This document shows, one piece after another, positions 19,141-28,668 of a stretch of 60,364 nt of DNA (the stretch's first letter is position 1; every line of letters starts with the position of its first letter). The stretch is from Haematobacter missouriensis (GTDB lineage Bacteria; Pseudomonadota; Alphaproteobacteria; Rhodobacterales; Rhodobacteraceae), in NCBI RefSeq assembly GCF_000740775.1, contig NZ_JFGS01000023.1, forward strand, positions 1-60,364. Reading direction: 5' to 3'. The notes under the pieces were generated by a model. It made no database searches. It saw only the letters and a program-made list of their open reading frames with translations, and had not been told where the DNA came from. The translations under genes were made by a program, and so were the position numbers.

Positions 19141-20519
19141 GCGGCATCTCCCATGGGCCTGGACCAGCGTCCCTCCCCCTCCAGGAGCGCCGCGAGCGCC
19201 AGCAGCACCGGCTCCGCCCCCCTGGGGGCGATCATCTGGACGGGAAGCGGCAGGCCGTCCCCATCCGCGCCGAAGGGCAGTGTGATCGCCGGAAAGCCCG
19301 AGACATTGGCGAGTGTCGCGAGCGGCGCAAAGCCGGATAGCGCAGAAAAATGGCGGTCTGTGTCGGTTTCCGTAACCGGAAGCCAGCCAACGGGCCGCGG
19401 TGGCCCCGTCAGCATCGGTGTGAGCAACACGTCGACACTCTGGAAGAGACCAGAAAGAACGTGACCGACTTGCGGGAGTTCGGCCAGAACCTGCCAGAAG
19501 GCCGTGGCGGCGGTTGCTTGCCCCTCCGCGATCACACGCTGCGTCAGCGGCTCTGCCCGCGCCGGATCCAACCCTGCCTCCGTGACGAAGGCTGCGAGGT
19601 TCACCGTAACGATAGCACGGAAGATCCGGTCGCTTGCCTCTGCCTGCGCGCTGATATCGGCCCAGCCGAGAGGGCTGAGCCGGTGTCCGTTTCTCGACAG
19701 CGTCTCTGCCGCAAGCTCCACCGCCACACGGCGCAACGGGTCCGTCGCCGGTTCGGTTTCGGTCAGCAGGCCAATTCGCAAGGAACGGGGATCAACCGCA
19801 AAACGGCGCGGATCCCGTGCTGCGCCGCTCAACACGGGGAAAAGCCGGGCCGCATCGCGGACGGAGCGGCAGATGGCGAACTCGCTGGCAATCCCGCCCA
19901 AGTGGTTGCCGAAATCCGGCCCTTCCACCACCGATCCCCGGCCCGGCTTCAGGCCCACAAGCCCGCAACAAGCCGCCGGCACCCGGATAGATCCGCCCGC
20001 ATCCGTGGCATGGGCGATGGTGACGATTCCCGCGGCCACCGCTGCTGCCGCACCCCCAGACGATCCACCGGGGCTGAGGCTCGGCTCCAGCGGATTGCGC
20101 GCGATCGGGCCGATGGCCGGTTCACTGGCCAGCGACAGCCCGAATTCCGGGCTGGTCGTCAGTCCGAACGGCAGAAGACCCGCCCGGCGAAATTCGGCGG
20201 CAAGGCGGGACTCCCCGGCCGCCATCGGCTCGATCATGCCCGATCCCAGCCGGAGGGGCAGGCCCGCGAACGGCCCGCCCAGATCTTTCGCAAGCGTCGG
20301 AACTCCGGCAAAGACCGCCTGGCGCCGGGGCGATGCAAGAGCCAGCGCGTCAAACTCTGCGGCGGCAGCCCGCCCGGCGGCGGCGTCGAGCCACGCCACC
20401 GCACCGAGAGCGGAAAGACGGTCGGCGGCAGACAGCGCCTCCTCCATCGCGGCGCCCGCGGAAGTATCCCCGCTCAGGATCGCCTGTGCGAGTGCGGTGG
20501 CGTCAGACGGCACGATCAA
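19137..20519 (-). CDS. amidase-signature family hydrolase
   Basis: A 460-residue amidase-signature enzyme. The Ser-cisSer-Lys triad is visible: Lys78 (TLAKDLGG), Ser153 or Ser154 in [11 protein letters not shown], and the nucleophile Ser177 in DAGGSIRVP. Such enzymes hydrolyse carboxamides or carbamates, and no signal peptide is seen, so it acts in the cytoplasm. Its placement between the binding protein and the ATPase, with 4-bp overlaps on both sides, shows it is an integral part of the pathway served by the importer. The substrate cannot be read from the sequence; a ring-opened product of the CodA-like enzyme or an imported amide are both possible. Confidence 0.82.
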   Translation of the reverse strand: MIVPSDATALAQAILSGDTSAGAAMEEALSAADRLSALGAVAWLDAAAGRAAAAEFDALALASPRRQAVFAGVPTLAKDLGGPFAGLPLRLGSGMIEPMAAGESRLAAEFRRAGLLPFGLTTSPEFGLSLASEPAIGPIARNPLEPSLSPGGSSGGAAAAVAAGIVTIAHATDAGGSIRVPAACCGLVGLKPGRGSVVEGPDFGNHLGGIASEFAICRSVRDAARLFPVLSGAARDPRRFAVDPRSLRIGLLTETEPATDPLRRVAVELAAETLSRNGHRLSPLGWADISAQAEASDRIFRAIVTVNLAAFVTEAGLDPARAEPLTQRVIAEGQATAATAFWQVLAELPQVGHVLSGLFQSVDVLLTPMLTGPPRPVGWLPVTETDTDRHFSALSGFAPLATLANVSGFPAITLPFGADGDGLPLPVQMIAPRGAEPVLLALAALLEGEGRWSRPMGDAA

Positions 20520-21514
20520 CCCTTGGTCGGATCCGCGAAATTCTGCGGAACGGTGAAGGACCCGCTGCGGATCTCGGCATGCACAGTCTCCATCGCGGCC
20601 TCCGCCGCTGCTGGTGCCACGCCTTTGACATAGGCGATATCGCTGCCGCCTTCCTTCATCAGCCCGTAAGCCGTGTAGTCGCGACCTGCAGGCTTGCCCG
20701 CCTGAACATCAGCGATGGCGGCATTCAGGATCGGGCGAAAGCCCCAGAGCGCATTGGCAAAGACGGTGTCGGGATACATCGGCGTGTAATCGATGAGCGA
20801 GCCGACCGCCTTGATGCCACGCTCCTTCGCGGCATCGGCGGTCCCGATCCGTTCGCCAAACAGGATGTCCGAGCCCGCATCGATCAGGGCAAGACCGGCC
20901 TCCCGCGCCTTGGGCGGGTCGAAGAACGTGCCGATGAAGGTCGTGGTGTGCTGCGCCTCCGGGTTCACGGCCTTCACCCCCTCGGCAAAGGCATTGATGA
21001 GCAGATTGATCTCCGGGATCGGGATGGCTCCCACCGAACCCAGCCGGTTCGTCTTGGTCATCTTGCCAGCCAGCATACCGGCCAGATAGGCGCCGTCGTA
21101 GTTCCACGTGCCGAACACGCCGAAGTTGTCGCCGGACGGCTTGCCGCTCGAGCCCATGACGAAAGCGGTCCCGGGATAATCCGCCGCCACGTCGCGGGCC
21201 TGCTTCTCCACCGGGAAGGTCTCACCGATGATGAGGCTGGCGCCCTGCTCCGCATATTCGCGCATGGCGCGCGGATAGTCGGTGGCGGATACGCCTTCCG
21301 AGAACACGTACTCGATCATCCCCTCTGCAGCCGCGTCCCGGAGCGCCTTGTGAAGGACGGAGTTCCAGGCGTTCTCCACCGGTGAGCCGTGGATACCGGC
21401 CACCTTGATCGGCGTCGCCGCACGAAGAAGTGCAGGTGCAAAGAGCGTGGCCGTACCGATGACGAGCCCGCTTTGCAGCAGCAGCCGCCGTGTCGGTGTG
21501 GTGAAGGAAGTCAT
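20516..21514 (-). CDS. BMP family ABC transporter substrate-binding protein
   Basis: A 332-residue BMP (basic membrane protein/PnrA-like) binding protein. The N-terminus [30 protein letters not shown] looks like a Tat-type signal. The body has [19 protein letters not shown] and [18 protein letters not shown], typical of the family, which mostly binds nucleosides and related ligands. I use the ATG at 21514 because a CGGGG element lies 9 nt upstream; an ATG three codons earlier abuts that element. It opens the six-gene operon. Confidence 0.85.
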   Translation of the reverse strand: MTSFTTPTRRLLLQSGLVIGTATLFAPALLRAATPIKVAGIHGSPVENAWNSVLHKALRDAAAEGMIEYVFSEGVSATDYPRAMREYAEQGASLIIGETFPVEKQARDVAADYPGTAFVMGSSGKPSGDNFGVFGTWNYDGAYLAGMLAGKMTKTNRLGSVGAIPIPEINLLINAFAEGVKAVNPEAQHTTTFIGTFFDPPKAREAGLALIDAGSDILFGERIGTADAAKERGIKAVGSLIDYTPMYPDTVFANALWGFRPILNAAIADVQAGKPAGRDYTAYGLMKEGGSDIAYVKGVAPAAAEAAMETVHAEIRSGSFTVPQNFADPTKG

Positions 21515-21880
21515 GACGTACATCCCCGTGATGTTATGGCTGTTTTTTTGAGCTAAGGGAGAGGTATCACGCGCTGTCAACGAAGACCGCTCCCTGCCCG
21601 CCCGCAGCAAGAACGTCTTGTCACCGATTGCTTAATAATGCGCCAAATGAGAGATCGCTATGCCCCAACTATCCGTTGTTGGGAGGAGCACTGACGCGCA
21701 GGGAGATTCGCATAATGCATAACTTCCGAGCAGTCAGCCGTTCCATTGTGCAAAGGACATGGCCGCTGCACCTGCCTCACGGTTGCGCGACTGCAGCATC
21801 TTGCCGCACCTTCAGATCAAAAATACAGCGGACCTGCCGTCTTTGGCGGCAACCTACGCATTTTGACGAAGGCAACAACA
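21515..21880. promoter_or_regulatory. divergent intergenic region between the BMP operon and the amine oxidase operon
   Basis: This 366-bp region must hold the promoters of two divergent operons. On the minus strand a TTGACA (21575-21580) could serve the BMP operon, although the matching -10 is poor. On the plus strand I see no convincing sigma-70 promoter for the amine oxidase. A short partial dyad (ccaactatccgttgttggg) lies near 21666-21685. The open frame extends upstream of the amine oxidase start to 21746, but the Tat signal argues for the ATG at 21881. Confidence 0.35.
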
Positions 21881-23467
21881 ATGACAGACGTGCCGACCGG
21901 CATGACGCGTCGCAATCTGCTGACGCTGATCGGGACCGTGGCGGGTAGCGCCGCAATGTATAGCGCAATGAGTTCAATGGGCTTTGCGCAGGCGTCCAAT
22001 TACGACGGCCGCCTGAAGCTCGAAGGCGATCCGAAGGGCGCTTCCGTGCTGATCCTCGGTGCCGGGCTGGCGGGCATGAGCGCGGCCTATGAGCTGCGGG
22101 CCGCGGGTTACAAGGTGCAGGTGCTCGAATACCGCGAGAAGGCGGGCGGTCGCTGCTGGACGCTGCGCTCGGGAGATACCTATACCGAACTTGGCGGCTT
22201 CACGCAGAAGGTGGACTTCGCAGAGGGTAATTACATCAACCCCGGCCCGTGGCGCATTCCGCACGACCATTATGCGGTGCTCGACTACTGCAAGCGTTTC
22301 GGTGTGAAGCTGGAACCGTTCATTCAGGTCAACCACAACGCCTATCTGCACAATACCAATGCGTTCGACGGCAAGCCCCAGCGCTTCAAGGAGATTGCGG
22401 CGGACTACCGCGGCCATGTCGCGGAATTGCTGGCCAAGGCAGCCAATGCCGACAAGCTCGACGACATCGCCACTACGGAGGATCTCAAGATTCTCGTGGC
22501 CTCGCTGAAGCGCTACGGTGGCCTGAACGAGGATCTGGAATATGTCGCCGGAGAGGACAGCTCCGAACTCCGCGGCTGGAAGAAGGCGCCGGGCGGCGGC
22601 GTGGATGGCAAGCCAGAACCATCGGAGCCGATCAGCCTTTCGGAAATCCTGAAATCCAACCTCTGGCGCTCGCTCGTCACCGGCGAGTCGATCGACCATC
22701 AGGCGGCGATCTTCCAACCGGTCGGCGGGATGGACATGATCGCACAGGCCTTCCAGCGGGAGGTGGGCGACCTCATCACCTTCAATGCCAAGGTCATCCG
22801 CATCGCGCAGGACGACAAGGGGGTGAGCGCGACCTACGTCCCCTCGCACGGCACGGGCGAGGAAACGACGGTCACGGCGGATTACTGCATCTGCACGATC
22901 CCCTTCTCCGTTCTTGGACAGATCGACCACAACTTCTCCTCCGAGATGACGTCGATCATCGACAGCACGTCCTATTATGCGTCGTTCAAATGCGGGCTGG
23001 AGTTCAAACGGCGCTTCTGGGAGGAGGACGAACATATCTACGGCGGGATCAGCTACACCAATCTGCCGATCTCGCAGATATCCTACCCCTCCACGGGCTA
23101 TTTCTCCTCCGGACCCGGCGTGCTGCTGGGCGGGTATTGCTGGGGAGCGTCGGCCTATCAGTTCGCGGCGCTGCCGCCCGAGAAGCGGATCGAGAAGGCA
23201 CTGGAGATGGGGGCGCAGATCCATCCGCAGTATCATGAGGAGTTCAAGACCGGCGTCGCCGTCGCATGGCACCGCGTGCCGTGGGTGCTGGGCTGCTACG
23301 CGAACTGGAAAGACAAAGAGAACGACTATCCCAAGGCCGTTCAGATGGACGGCCGGACGCTGATGGCGGGTGAACATCTCTCCTACCTGCCCGCCTGGAT
23401 GGAAGGTGCCATCCTGTCGTCTCTGGACGCAGTGAAGCGTCTGCATTCGCATGTAACCAAGGCCTGA
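21881..23467 (+). CDS. Tat-exported flavin monoamine oxidase/dehydrogenase
   Basis: The 528-residue protein starts with a twin-arginine signal (T9-RR-NLLTLIG, then a hydrophobic stretch ending near GFAQA). It continues with an FAD-binding amine oxidase domain: the Rossmann GAGLAGMSAAYEL at ~60-72, GGRCWTLR at ~89, and the C-terminal flavin loop AGEHLSYLPAWMEGAI. It resembles L-amino acid oxidase and nicotine oxidoreductase-type enzymes. The Tat signal implies export with FAD already bound. A c-type cytochrome gene follows after only 17 bp, so the electron acceptor is probably cytochrome c and not oxygen. The amine substrate is unknown. An AAGG ribosome-binding site precedes the chosen ATG. 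Confidence 0.85.
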   Translation: MTDVPTGMTRRNLLTLIGTVAGSAAMYSAMSSMGFAQASNYDGRLKLEGDPKGASVLILGAGLAGMSAAYELRAAGYKVQVLEYREKAGGRCWTLRSGDTYTELGGFTQKVDFAEGNYINPGPWRIPHDHYAVLDYCKRFGVKLEPFIQVNHNAYLHNTNAFDGKPQRFKEIAADYRGHVAELLAKAANADKLDDIATTEDLKILVASLKRYGGLNEDLEYVAGEDSSELRGWKKAPGGGVDGKPEPSEPISLSEILKSNLWRSLVTGESIDHQAAIFQPVGGMDMIAQAFQREVGDLITFNAKVIRIAQDDKGVSATYVPSHGTGEETTVTADYCICTIPFSVLGQIDHNFSSEMTSIIDSTSYYASFKCGLEFKRRFWEEDEHIYGGISYTNLPISQISYPSTGYFSSGPGVLLGGYCWGASAYQFAALPPEKRIEKALEMGAQIHPQYHEEFKTGVAVAWHRVPWVLGCYANWKDKENDYPKAVQMDGRTLMAGEHLSYLPAWMEGAILSSLDAVKRLHSHVTKA

Positions 23468-23484
23468 GCGCGAGGATGACCCAG

Positions 23485-23865
23485 ATGAAGACGTTTCTGA
23501 CGGCGGCGCTCGCACTGCTGGCCGCACCGGCGCTGGCCGATGACCCGGAGCTGTTCAAAAGCCCGACCGTTCTGACCCAGAAAAGCGGCGAGGCGATCTA
23601 CAACGCGATCTGCGCGGGATGCCACATGCCGCAAGGAGAGGGTGCTGTCGGCGCGGGTCACTACCCCGCGCTCGCCGCCAACCCGATGCTGGAAGGCGCT
23701 GACTATCCGGTTTACATCGTGCTCCACGGTCAGAAGGCGATGCCCGCCATCGGAAGTCTGCTCGATGATGCCCAGGTCGCGGAAGTGGTGAACTACATCC
23801 GCACCCATTTCGGCAATGACTATCAGGAGCCGGCGACGCCGGAGATGGTCAAGGCCGCCCGCTGA
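23485..23865 (+). CDS. periplasmic c-type cytochrome, probable electron acceptor of the amine oxidase
   Basis: A 126-residue monohaem cytochrome c. The signal peptide (MKTFLTAALALLAAPALA) ends near residue 18. The haem site is CAGCH (Cys43, Cys46, His47), and the likely axial Met86 lies in KAMPAIG. The second ATG (23485) is favoured since GAGG is 9 nt upstream; the first, at 23476, directly abuts it. By analogy with the NicA2-CycN pair, where a flavin amine oxidase hands electrons to a dedicated cytochrome c, it should carry electrons from the upstream enzyme to the respiratory chain. Confidence 0.86.
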   Translation: MKTFLTAALALLAAPALADDPELFKSPTVLTQKSGEAIYNAICAGCHMPQGEGAVGAGHYPALAANPMLEGADYPVYIVLHGQKAMPAIGSLLDDAQVAEVVNYIRTHFGNDYQEPATPEMVKAAR

Positions 23866-23873
23866 CCCGGCTG

Positions 23874-23916
23874 GCCCCGCAAGAGGCGGGGCTGCCCCTC
23901 CCGCCTGCCCGGCGGG
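23874..23916 (+). other. two hairpins between the cytochrome and RidA genes
   Basis: GCCCCGC (23874-23880) pairs with GCGGGGC (23886-23892) around AAGAG, and CCCGCC (23900-23905) pairs with GGCGGG (23911-23916). No T-run follows, so complete termination is unlikely. They may act as an mRNA stabiliser or partial attenuator that sets the ratio of the genes. Confidence 0.5.
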
Positions 23917-23942
23917 CAATGAGACAAGAAGGAAGTTGACAG

Positions 23943-24425
23943 ATGAAGAAACTCGCCCTTGCGGCCGCGATCCTCGCACTCCCGGTTGCCGCCCAGGCCG
24001 AAGACGTGGTGCGCCACCTCACGCCCGGCTCCACCTTCCCGATCGCCCGTGCGGTCGAAGTGCCGGCTGGCAAGACCACGGTCTATGTGTCCGGGATGGT
24101 GCCGAAGGTGACGAATGAAGCCGCGCCCAAGGGCTCGGTCGAGTCCTATGGCGACATGAAAACCCAGACGGTCAGTGTGCTGGAGTCGATCGAGGCAACA
24201 CTGAAGGACATCGACCTGACAATGGGCGATGTGGTGAAGATGCAGGTCTATCTTGTGGCGCCCGAAGGTGCCGCGGCCGACTTCAAGGGCTTCATGGAGG
24301 GCTATACCCAGTTCTTCGGCACGGAAGCGCAACCGAAGCTGCCCGCCCGTTCCGCGATGATCGTGGATGCGCTGGTCAACCCGGCATGGCTCGTCGAGAT
24401 CGAAGTCACCGCCGTCCGGCCCTGA
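23943..24425 (+). CDS. periplasmic RidA/YjgF-family imine deaminase
   Basis: A 160-residue RidA-superfamily protein with an N-terminal signal peptide (MKKLALAAAILALPVAAQA). Most RidA proteins are cytosolic and lack one. The core shows YVSGMVP, the helix TQTVSVLESIEATLK, and PARSAMI with Arg136 matching the Arg that binds the substrate carboxylate in imine deaminases. A strong GAAGGAAG site precedes the ATG. As third gene after an exported amine oxidase and a cytochrome, it probably hydrolyses the reactive imine formed by the oxidase in the periplasm. This role is inferred from context. Confidence 0.83.
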   Translation: MKKLALAAAILALPVAAQAEDVVRHLTPGSTFPIARAVEVPAGKTTVYVSGMVPKVTNEAAPKGSVESYGDMKTQTVSVLESIEATLKDIDLTMGDVVKMQVYLVAPEGAAADFKGFMEGYTQFFGTEAQPKLPARSAMIVDALVNPAWLVEIEVTAVRP

Positions 24426-24819
24426 GGACGTGATCTTCCCTCCACGCGGGGGGAACTAACAGGCTGCTGAAAAGTCACTGATCTGTCGCGTTTGCGTTGG
24501 AAGCCAGACAAGGCCTGGTAGCGAGCCAGAGCTCCGAGTTCTCCCGTGCGCTCAACACGATGGAGAAGATCTCTGCCCGGAGAGCAAGCCGGAATTGCTT
24601 GTTCAGCACCTGCAAAATGGGGCGCCGGGGACGGCGCCCTTCTGGCTACAGCGCATCTTTCGATGCGCGGGCGGCGACCGATCCCATGGAAGCACCGCCA
24701 GCCCATTCGTCGCCCCGGGCGGTTTGGAGCACCCGCTACCCGGGTCAGACCACTTCACATCCTATGCGCCGGGTCTGACTGTGCGCCTAGCCGGACTGCG
24801 CGCCGGGGCTGACTACCGG
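24426..24819. other. gene-free stretch with a single repeat end
   Basis: At 24460 there is CAGGCTGCTGAAAAGT, a perfect copy of the terminal repeat of the dispersed element, but I do not find the rest of that element here. The remaining ~350 bp contains small GC-rich dyads near the HbpS gene end and no credible gene. Confidence 0.45.
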
Positions 24820-25245
24820 TCAGCCCTGCGCTGCCATCCACGCGTCGATACCGGCCTGCGCGACGGCCTGGTCCTGAGCGGGTGAGCCGGAGGATATGCC
24901 GATGCCGCCGACAACATCGCCGTTCCATACCACAGGCAAACCACCCCCGACGACCATCAGGCGGCCCCCGATAGCGGAGTTGATACCGTAGGCAGGGGAT
25001 CCCGGCTGACTTGCGCTCCCATAATCGTGGGTCGCTTTCTTGGCCGCGGAAGCCGTGAAGGCCTTGTCGATCGCGATGGTTGTCGAGGTGACCTTCCCGC
25101 CTTCCATCCGCTCGAAAGCAATGAGCTGTCCGCTTTCATCCGTCACGGCGATGCACATCGGTACGCCGATTTCCTTTGCGTGTGCAGCGGCACCCGCGAT
25201 CAACTTTCGTGCGTCTTCGATGTCCAGTCTCGTGAATGTCTTCAT
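24820..25245 (-). CDS. HbpS/GlcG family protein
   Basis: A 141-residue protein of the DUF336 (GlcG/HbpS) family. It shows DARKLIAGAAAHAKEIGVPMCIAVTDESG, the DKAFTA helix and the terminal GGLPVVWNGDVVGGIGISSGSP loop. Family members are found with glycolate-utilisation genes and some bind haem; the biochemical role is unclear. The start at 25245 is supported by GAGGAAG just upstream. It follows the lactate/glycolate permease in the same direction after 205 bp, recalling the glc loci of other bacteria. Confidence 0.78.
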   Translation of the reverse strand: MKTFTRLDIEDARKLIAGAAAHAKEIGVPMCIAVTDESGQLIAFERMEGGKVTSTTIAIDKAFTASAAKKATHDYGSASQPGSPAYGINSAIGGRLMVVGGGLPVVWNGDVVGGIGISSGSPAQDQAVAQAGIDAWMAAQG

Positions 25246-25450
25246 TAATCTTCCTCGGTCTTGGTGGAGAACAATCGCGTATAGGGCTTTGTCATGAGAG
25301 ACCTCCGACATCCACTGCCTAACGGGGTTTCTTTTTGCTCACCGCACCTCTGACGGGCGCGGCGAAGCCATCGCATGCTCACTGCAACGATCACCTGTTT
25401 CACCAGTATCTTCTGATGTCCTCCAGCGATCCCCACGCGCCGTTCCTAAC

Positions 25451-27145
25451 TCAGTTCATGAGAAGGGGATCGTTGAGCCCCATAACATAGAAGGCAATAC
25501 AGAGAAGGATCCCGGAAAAGCACAGGTAATAAATCGTCGGCAGAATGGTGATCCTGAGCGTCGCACCTTCCCGCCCGAGCAGGCCCACCGTCGCAGAGGC
25601 CGCCACGACATTGTGGATCGCGATCATATTACCCGCGGCCGCGCCCACGGACTGGCCCGCCACCATCAGGGCCGATGAAAGTCCAAGCCCTTGGGCAACC
25701 GAGAACTGGAACTGGCTCAGCATCAGGTTGCTGACAGTGTTAGAGCCGGCAAGGAAGGCCCCGAGCGCGCCGACCGCGGGCGCAAAGAACGGATAGACGG
25801 AACCGACCTGCATCGAAACCCAATCGGCGACGAGGATGGGCATGCTTTGCAGATCATTGGCATTGACGCCCGAATTGATCATGACCCGTACCATCGGAAC
25901 GGTGAAGATCAGCACGAAGCCTGCGCCGGCGATCGTGGTGGTACTCTCCCGCATTGCCGCGGCGAAGCCCGAAAAGGACATGCGGTGCAGGAAGAAAGTA
26001 ATCACGCAGATCATGACGAGAATGCCACCGGGCGAGAAGAGCAGCGAGAAATCACCGTTGATCCCCTGTTCCCCCATGATCCCGTTGAACATGACATTGG
26101 CGGATTTCAGAAGGTCGCCGAACGGCGCGAATGTCCGGCTCAGAACAAGCACCAGCGCCAGGATCACGTAGGGGGCCCAGGCCAGCGCCAGAGAAATTTT
26201 CTGCCGGGAAAGGTTGTCCAGCTTGATGTCGACCTTGCCGAACCATTCCTTTGCCCAGGCAGACGTCTCCGGGAAATCCCACGAGTCGCGCGGCACGAGG
26301 ATGCGCCGCTTTGCCGCGAATGTCATGAGCGAGAGGCCCACGAGGCCACCGATGATCGAGGGAAACTCCGCCCCGAGGAATACGGCTGCCAGCACATAAG
26401 GGACCGTCATCGCGAACGCCGCCATGATGGCGAACGGCGCAATGGAAAGGCCCTCCGTCCAAGATTTGTTCTTGCCGAAGAACCGCGTCATGATGACGAC
26501 GAGAAACAACGGCATGAACGTGCCGCAAATGGCATGGAGAATCGCCACCTCAGAGGTGATGAGGTGGAAGAAGTGCTGCCAGTTCGATCCGGCCGCAACG
26601 AGTTCGCCGGTGATGGCGGTCTGGTCCAGCCCGCCCTGCACACCAACGATAAGCGGTGTTCCTACCGCCCCGAAAGAAACGGGCGTGGACTGAATGATCA
26701 GACCGAAGACAACCGCCGCCATCGCCGGAAATCCTACAGCCACCATGAGCGGTGCCGCCACGGCAGCCGGCGTTCCGAAGCCGGATGCACCTTCTATGAA
26801 AGAGCCGAAGAGCCAAGCGATGAGGATGACCTGAATCCTCCGGTCGGGACTGATGGAGGTGAATCCCGAGCGGATTGTCGAAACCGCGCCCGAATGTTTA
26901 AGCGTGTTGAGCAGCAGCAGGGCACCGAAGATGATCCACAGCAGGCCGACGCTCTGTAAAAGGCCCTGCAGCGTGGAAGCGATCACGCGGCTTGGGCTGA
27001 CCCCCCATGCAGTGAGAGCGACCACGACCGCGATGATATAGGTCAGCGGCATGACGTATTTCGCGGGTGCCCGAAAGCCCACCAGCAGGACGCCTGCCGT
27101 AAGAATTGGCAAAAACGCCAATAGCGCCAAGAAACCAGAACTCAT
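25451..27145 (-). CDS. L-lactate/glycolate permease (LctP family)
   Basis: A 564-residue polytopic carrier of the LctP family. It has a dozen or more hydrophobic segments and the family stretches [22 protein letters not shown] (around residues 113-135) and [16 protein letters not shown]. These proteins import L-lactate, D-lactate and glycolate with protons. A GGGGGGAAG site lies 7 nt before the ATG. The divergent FadR-type regulator upstream and the GlcG-like gene downstream suggest a glycolate or lactate uptake unit. The corresponding oxidase genes (glcDEF or lldD) are not in this window. Confidence 0.88.
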   Translation of the reverse strand: MSSGFLALLAFLPILTAGVLLVGFRAPAKYVMPLTYIIAVVVALTAWGVSPSRVIASTLQGLLQSVGLLWIIFGALLLLNTLKHSGAVSTIRSGFTSISPDRRIQVILIAWLFGSFIEGASGFGTPAAVAAPLMVAVGFPAMAAVVFGLIIQSTPVSFGAVGTPLIVGVQGGLDQTAITGELVAAGSNWQHFFHLITSEVAILHAICGTFMPLFLVVIMTRFFGKNKSWTEGLSIAPFAIMAAFAMTVPYVLAAVFLGAEFPSIIGGLVGLSLMTFAAKRRILVPRDSWDFPETSAWAKEWFGKVDIKLDNLSRQKISLALAWAPYVILALVLVLSRTFAPFGDLLKSANVMFNGIMGEQGINGDFSLLFSPGGILVMICVITFFLHRMSFSGFAAAMRESTTTIAGAGFVLIFTVPMVRVMINSGVNANDLQSMPILVADWVSMQVGSVYPFFAPAVGALGAFLAGSNTVSNLMLSQFQFSVAQGLGLSSALMVAGQSVGAAAGNMIAIHNVVAASATVGLLGREGATLRITILPTIYYLCFSGILLCIAFYVMGLNDPLLMN

Positions 27146-27257
27146 CCCGCAACTTCCCCCCTAATGCAGCATAGACCGGCACCGCTCGCCTCGCTTGCTG
27201 GCTGCGGTCAATTTATCGTTTTGTTTCATCGACCCTCCCAGACCGATGATATTTTTT

Positions 27258-27296
27258 GGTAAAATATTTTTACCCGGCAAGTCAAACGGTATACCG
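27258..27296. promoter_or_regulatory. two palindromes between permease and FadR-type regulator
   Basis: GGTAAAATATTTTTACC (27258-27274) has perfect 7-bp arms around TAT, and CGGTATACCG (27287-27296) is a perfect 10-bp palindrome. Both contain GGT and ACC half-sites, as bound by FadR-subfamily GntR regulators. They lie in the divergent promoter region at 27146-27377, so they are good candidates for the operator of the adjacent regulator. Confidence 0.5.
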
Positions 27297-27377
27297 ATCT
27301 ACCTTTGTGGAAACCGATTGCCTGCGCTACGGGCATCAAGATATCGGTGGGCATGATTATCAGCAGAGGTCGCGTCG

Positions 27378-28175
27378 ATGAGCGAGACCAAGTCTATCGG
27401 ACCGGAGCGGGCATCCGACTGCATACGCAAACACATTGAAAACCTGATCCTGGAAGGCTCCCTGAGGCCGGGCGAACCACTGCTGCCTGAGCGGGAGATG
27501 GCCGCCAGGCTCAACACATCCCGACCCACACTTCGGGATGCCCTCAAGGCCCTTGAGGCGGGTGGTCTGCTCATCAAGGACGGACGAACGGTCAAGGTCG
27601 CTCGGCTCGGCGCGAAAAGCATTACCGATCCCCTGCTCAAGATGCTATCCGATCACGGCGAGGTGGCCGACGACTATCTGGAGTTCCGGGATGTCGTGGA
27701 AAGTTCCGCCGCGGCAATGGCGGCAGAGCGCGCCAACGCACCCGAGATCAAGCGCATCCAGGATTGCGTGGCGCATATCGAGGCCGCGCATGATAACGGA
27801 CGCCCGGCGGACGAAGTCGATGCCGACGTGGCACTTCATATCGCGATCTATGAGGCAAGCCATAATCTGGTATTGCTTCAGGTCATGCGTGCCCTCGCGG
27901 AAAACCTGAGAACGGACATTCTTCACAATCGGCAGCGCTTGTTCACCGTTCCAGATGTTCGCGACCTCCTGCGCGATCAGCACCTTGCGATCGCCCGTGC
28001 CATTATCGAACGGCAGCCGGAAGCGGCACGATCCGCAGCACATGAGCATCTGAGCTATCTTCGCCGCGCGATCCGGGAAGTCGATGAGGCACAGGTCAAG
28101 CTCGAACTCTCCCTACGGCGGCGCGACAGCGGGGGACTCAGCGCGCTCAAAGGCCAGACAAGCTCACACGAATGA
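27378..28175 (+). CDS. FadR-subfamily GntR transcriptional regulator
   Basis: A 265-residue regulator. The winged helix spans residues ~10-75 (LLPEREMAARLNTSRPTLRDALKALEAGGLL). A helical FCD effector domain follows, with metal-ligand candidates in DVALHIAIYEASHN, DQHLAIA and AHEHL. It resembles GlcC, LldR and PdhR, which sense glycolate, lactate or pyruvate. A GAGG site lies 8 nt before the ATG. Its divergent position next to the LctP permease indicates control of that transporter. Confidence 0.85.
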   Translation: MSETKSIGPERASDCIRKHIENLILEGSLRPGEPLLPEREMAARLNTSRPTLRDALKALEAGGLLIKDGRTVKVARLGAKSITDPLLKMLSDHGEVADDYLEFRDVVESSAAAMAAERANAPEIKRIQDCVAHIEAAHDNGRPADEVDADVALHIAIYEASHNLVLLQVMRALAENLRTDILHNRQRLFTVPDVRDLLRDQHLAIARAIIERQPEAARSAAHEHLSYLRRAIREVDEAQVKLELSLRRRDSGGLSALKGQTSSHE

Positions 28176-28642
28176 TGCGGACGGTGAGAATGACGCTCGA
28201 TGAGCTACTCCCCGATTCTTGGACAGATTTCCGGCTGATTTAAGCTACTGCCTGGAGATCAGCAAACGTCAGATCGTAGCTCCCGTCACTGTCCGATTTT
28301 CGTGGAGTAGCTGAGATAGCGAGAGAACGATATTCAAAACGGCGATCAGGATGGCAGCGATGATACCGCAGCGTCGCCGGATAGCGCGCGCGTTATAAAA
28401 TGAGTTGATGAGAAGGTTGTCGTAGCCATGCAGTTTTTGCAATGCAGCATTTTTCTCTATGACACGACGAATCGACTTGCAAAATCCATGCTGCGGTGCA
28501 AAATAACTTTCATAGGCGCTGCGATGCGCCCACGGGTTTCCCAAGGCTCACTCCTCCTCCCCGAGCCTCGGAAAATGGCGGCGACCCTCTCCTCCTCCCT
28601 GGGGTCGCCGCTCCCTCACTTCCGTTCTAGTAGAGATAGAAC
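28176..28642. other. junction between regulator gene and insertion-sequence debris
   Basis: A 91-codon open frame on the minus strand (28269-28544) has a basic middle and one hydrophobic C-terminal segment. I do not recognise it, and it may be a remnant of an insertion sequence. No other signal is seen before the IS66-type remnant. Confidence 0.3.
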
Positions 28643-28668
28643 TTGTATCGCCGCACTGAGCCGACGCC

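Noticed and set aside
28269-28544. A 91-codon minus-strand open frame that might be a transposase or membrane protein
   Set aside because: It has one hydrophobic stretch and a basic segment but no family motif I can name, and it sits in insertion-sequence debris.
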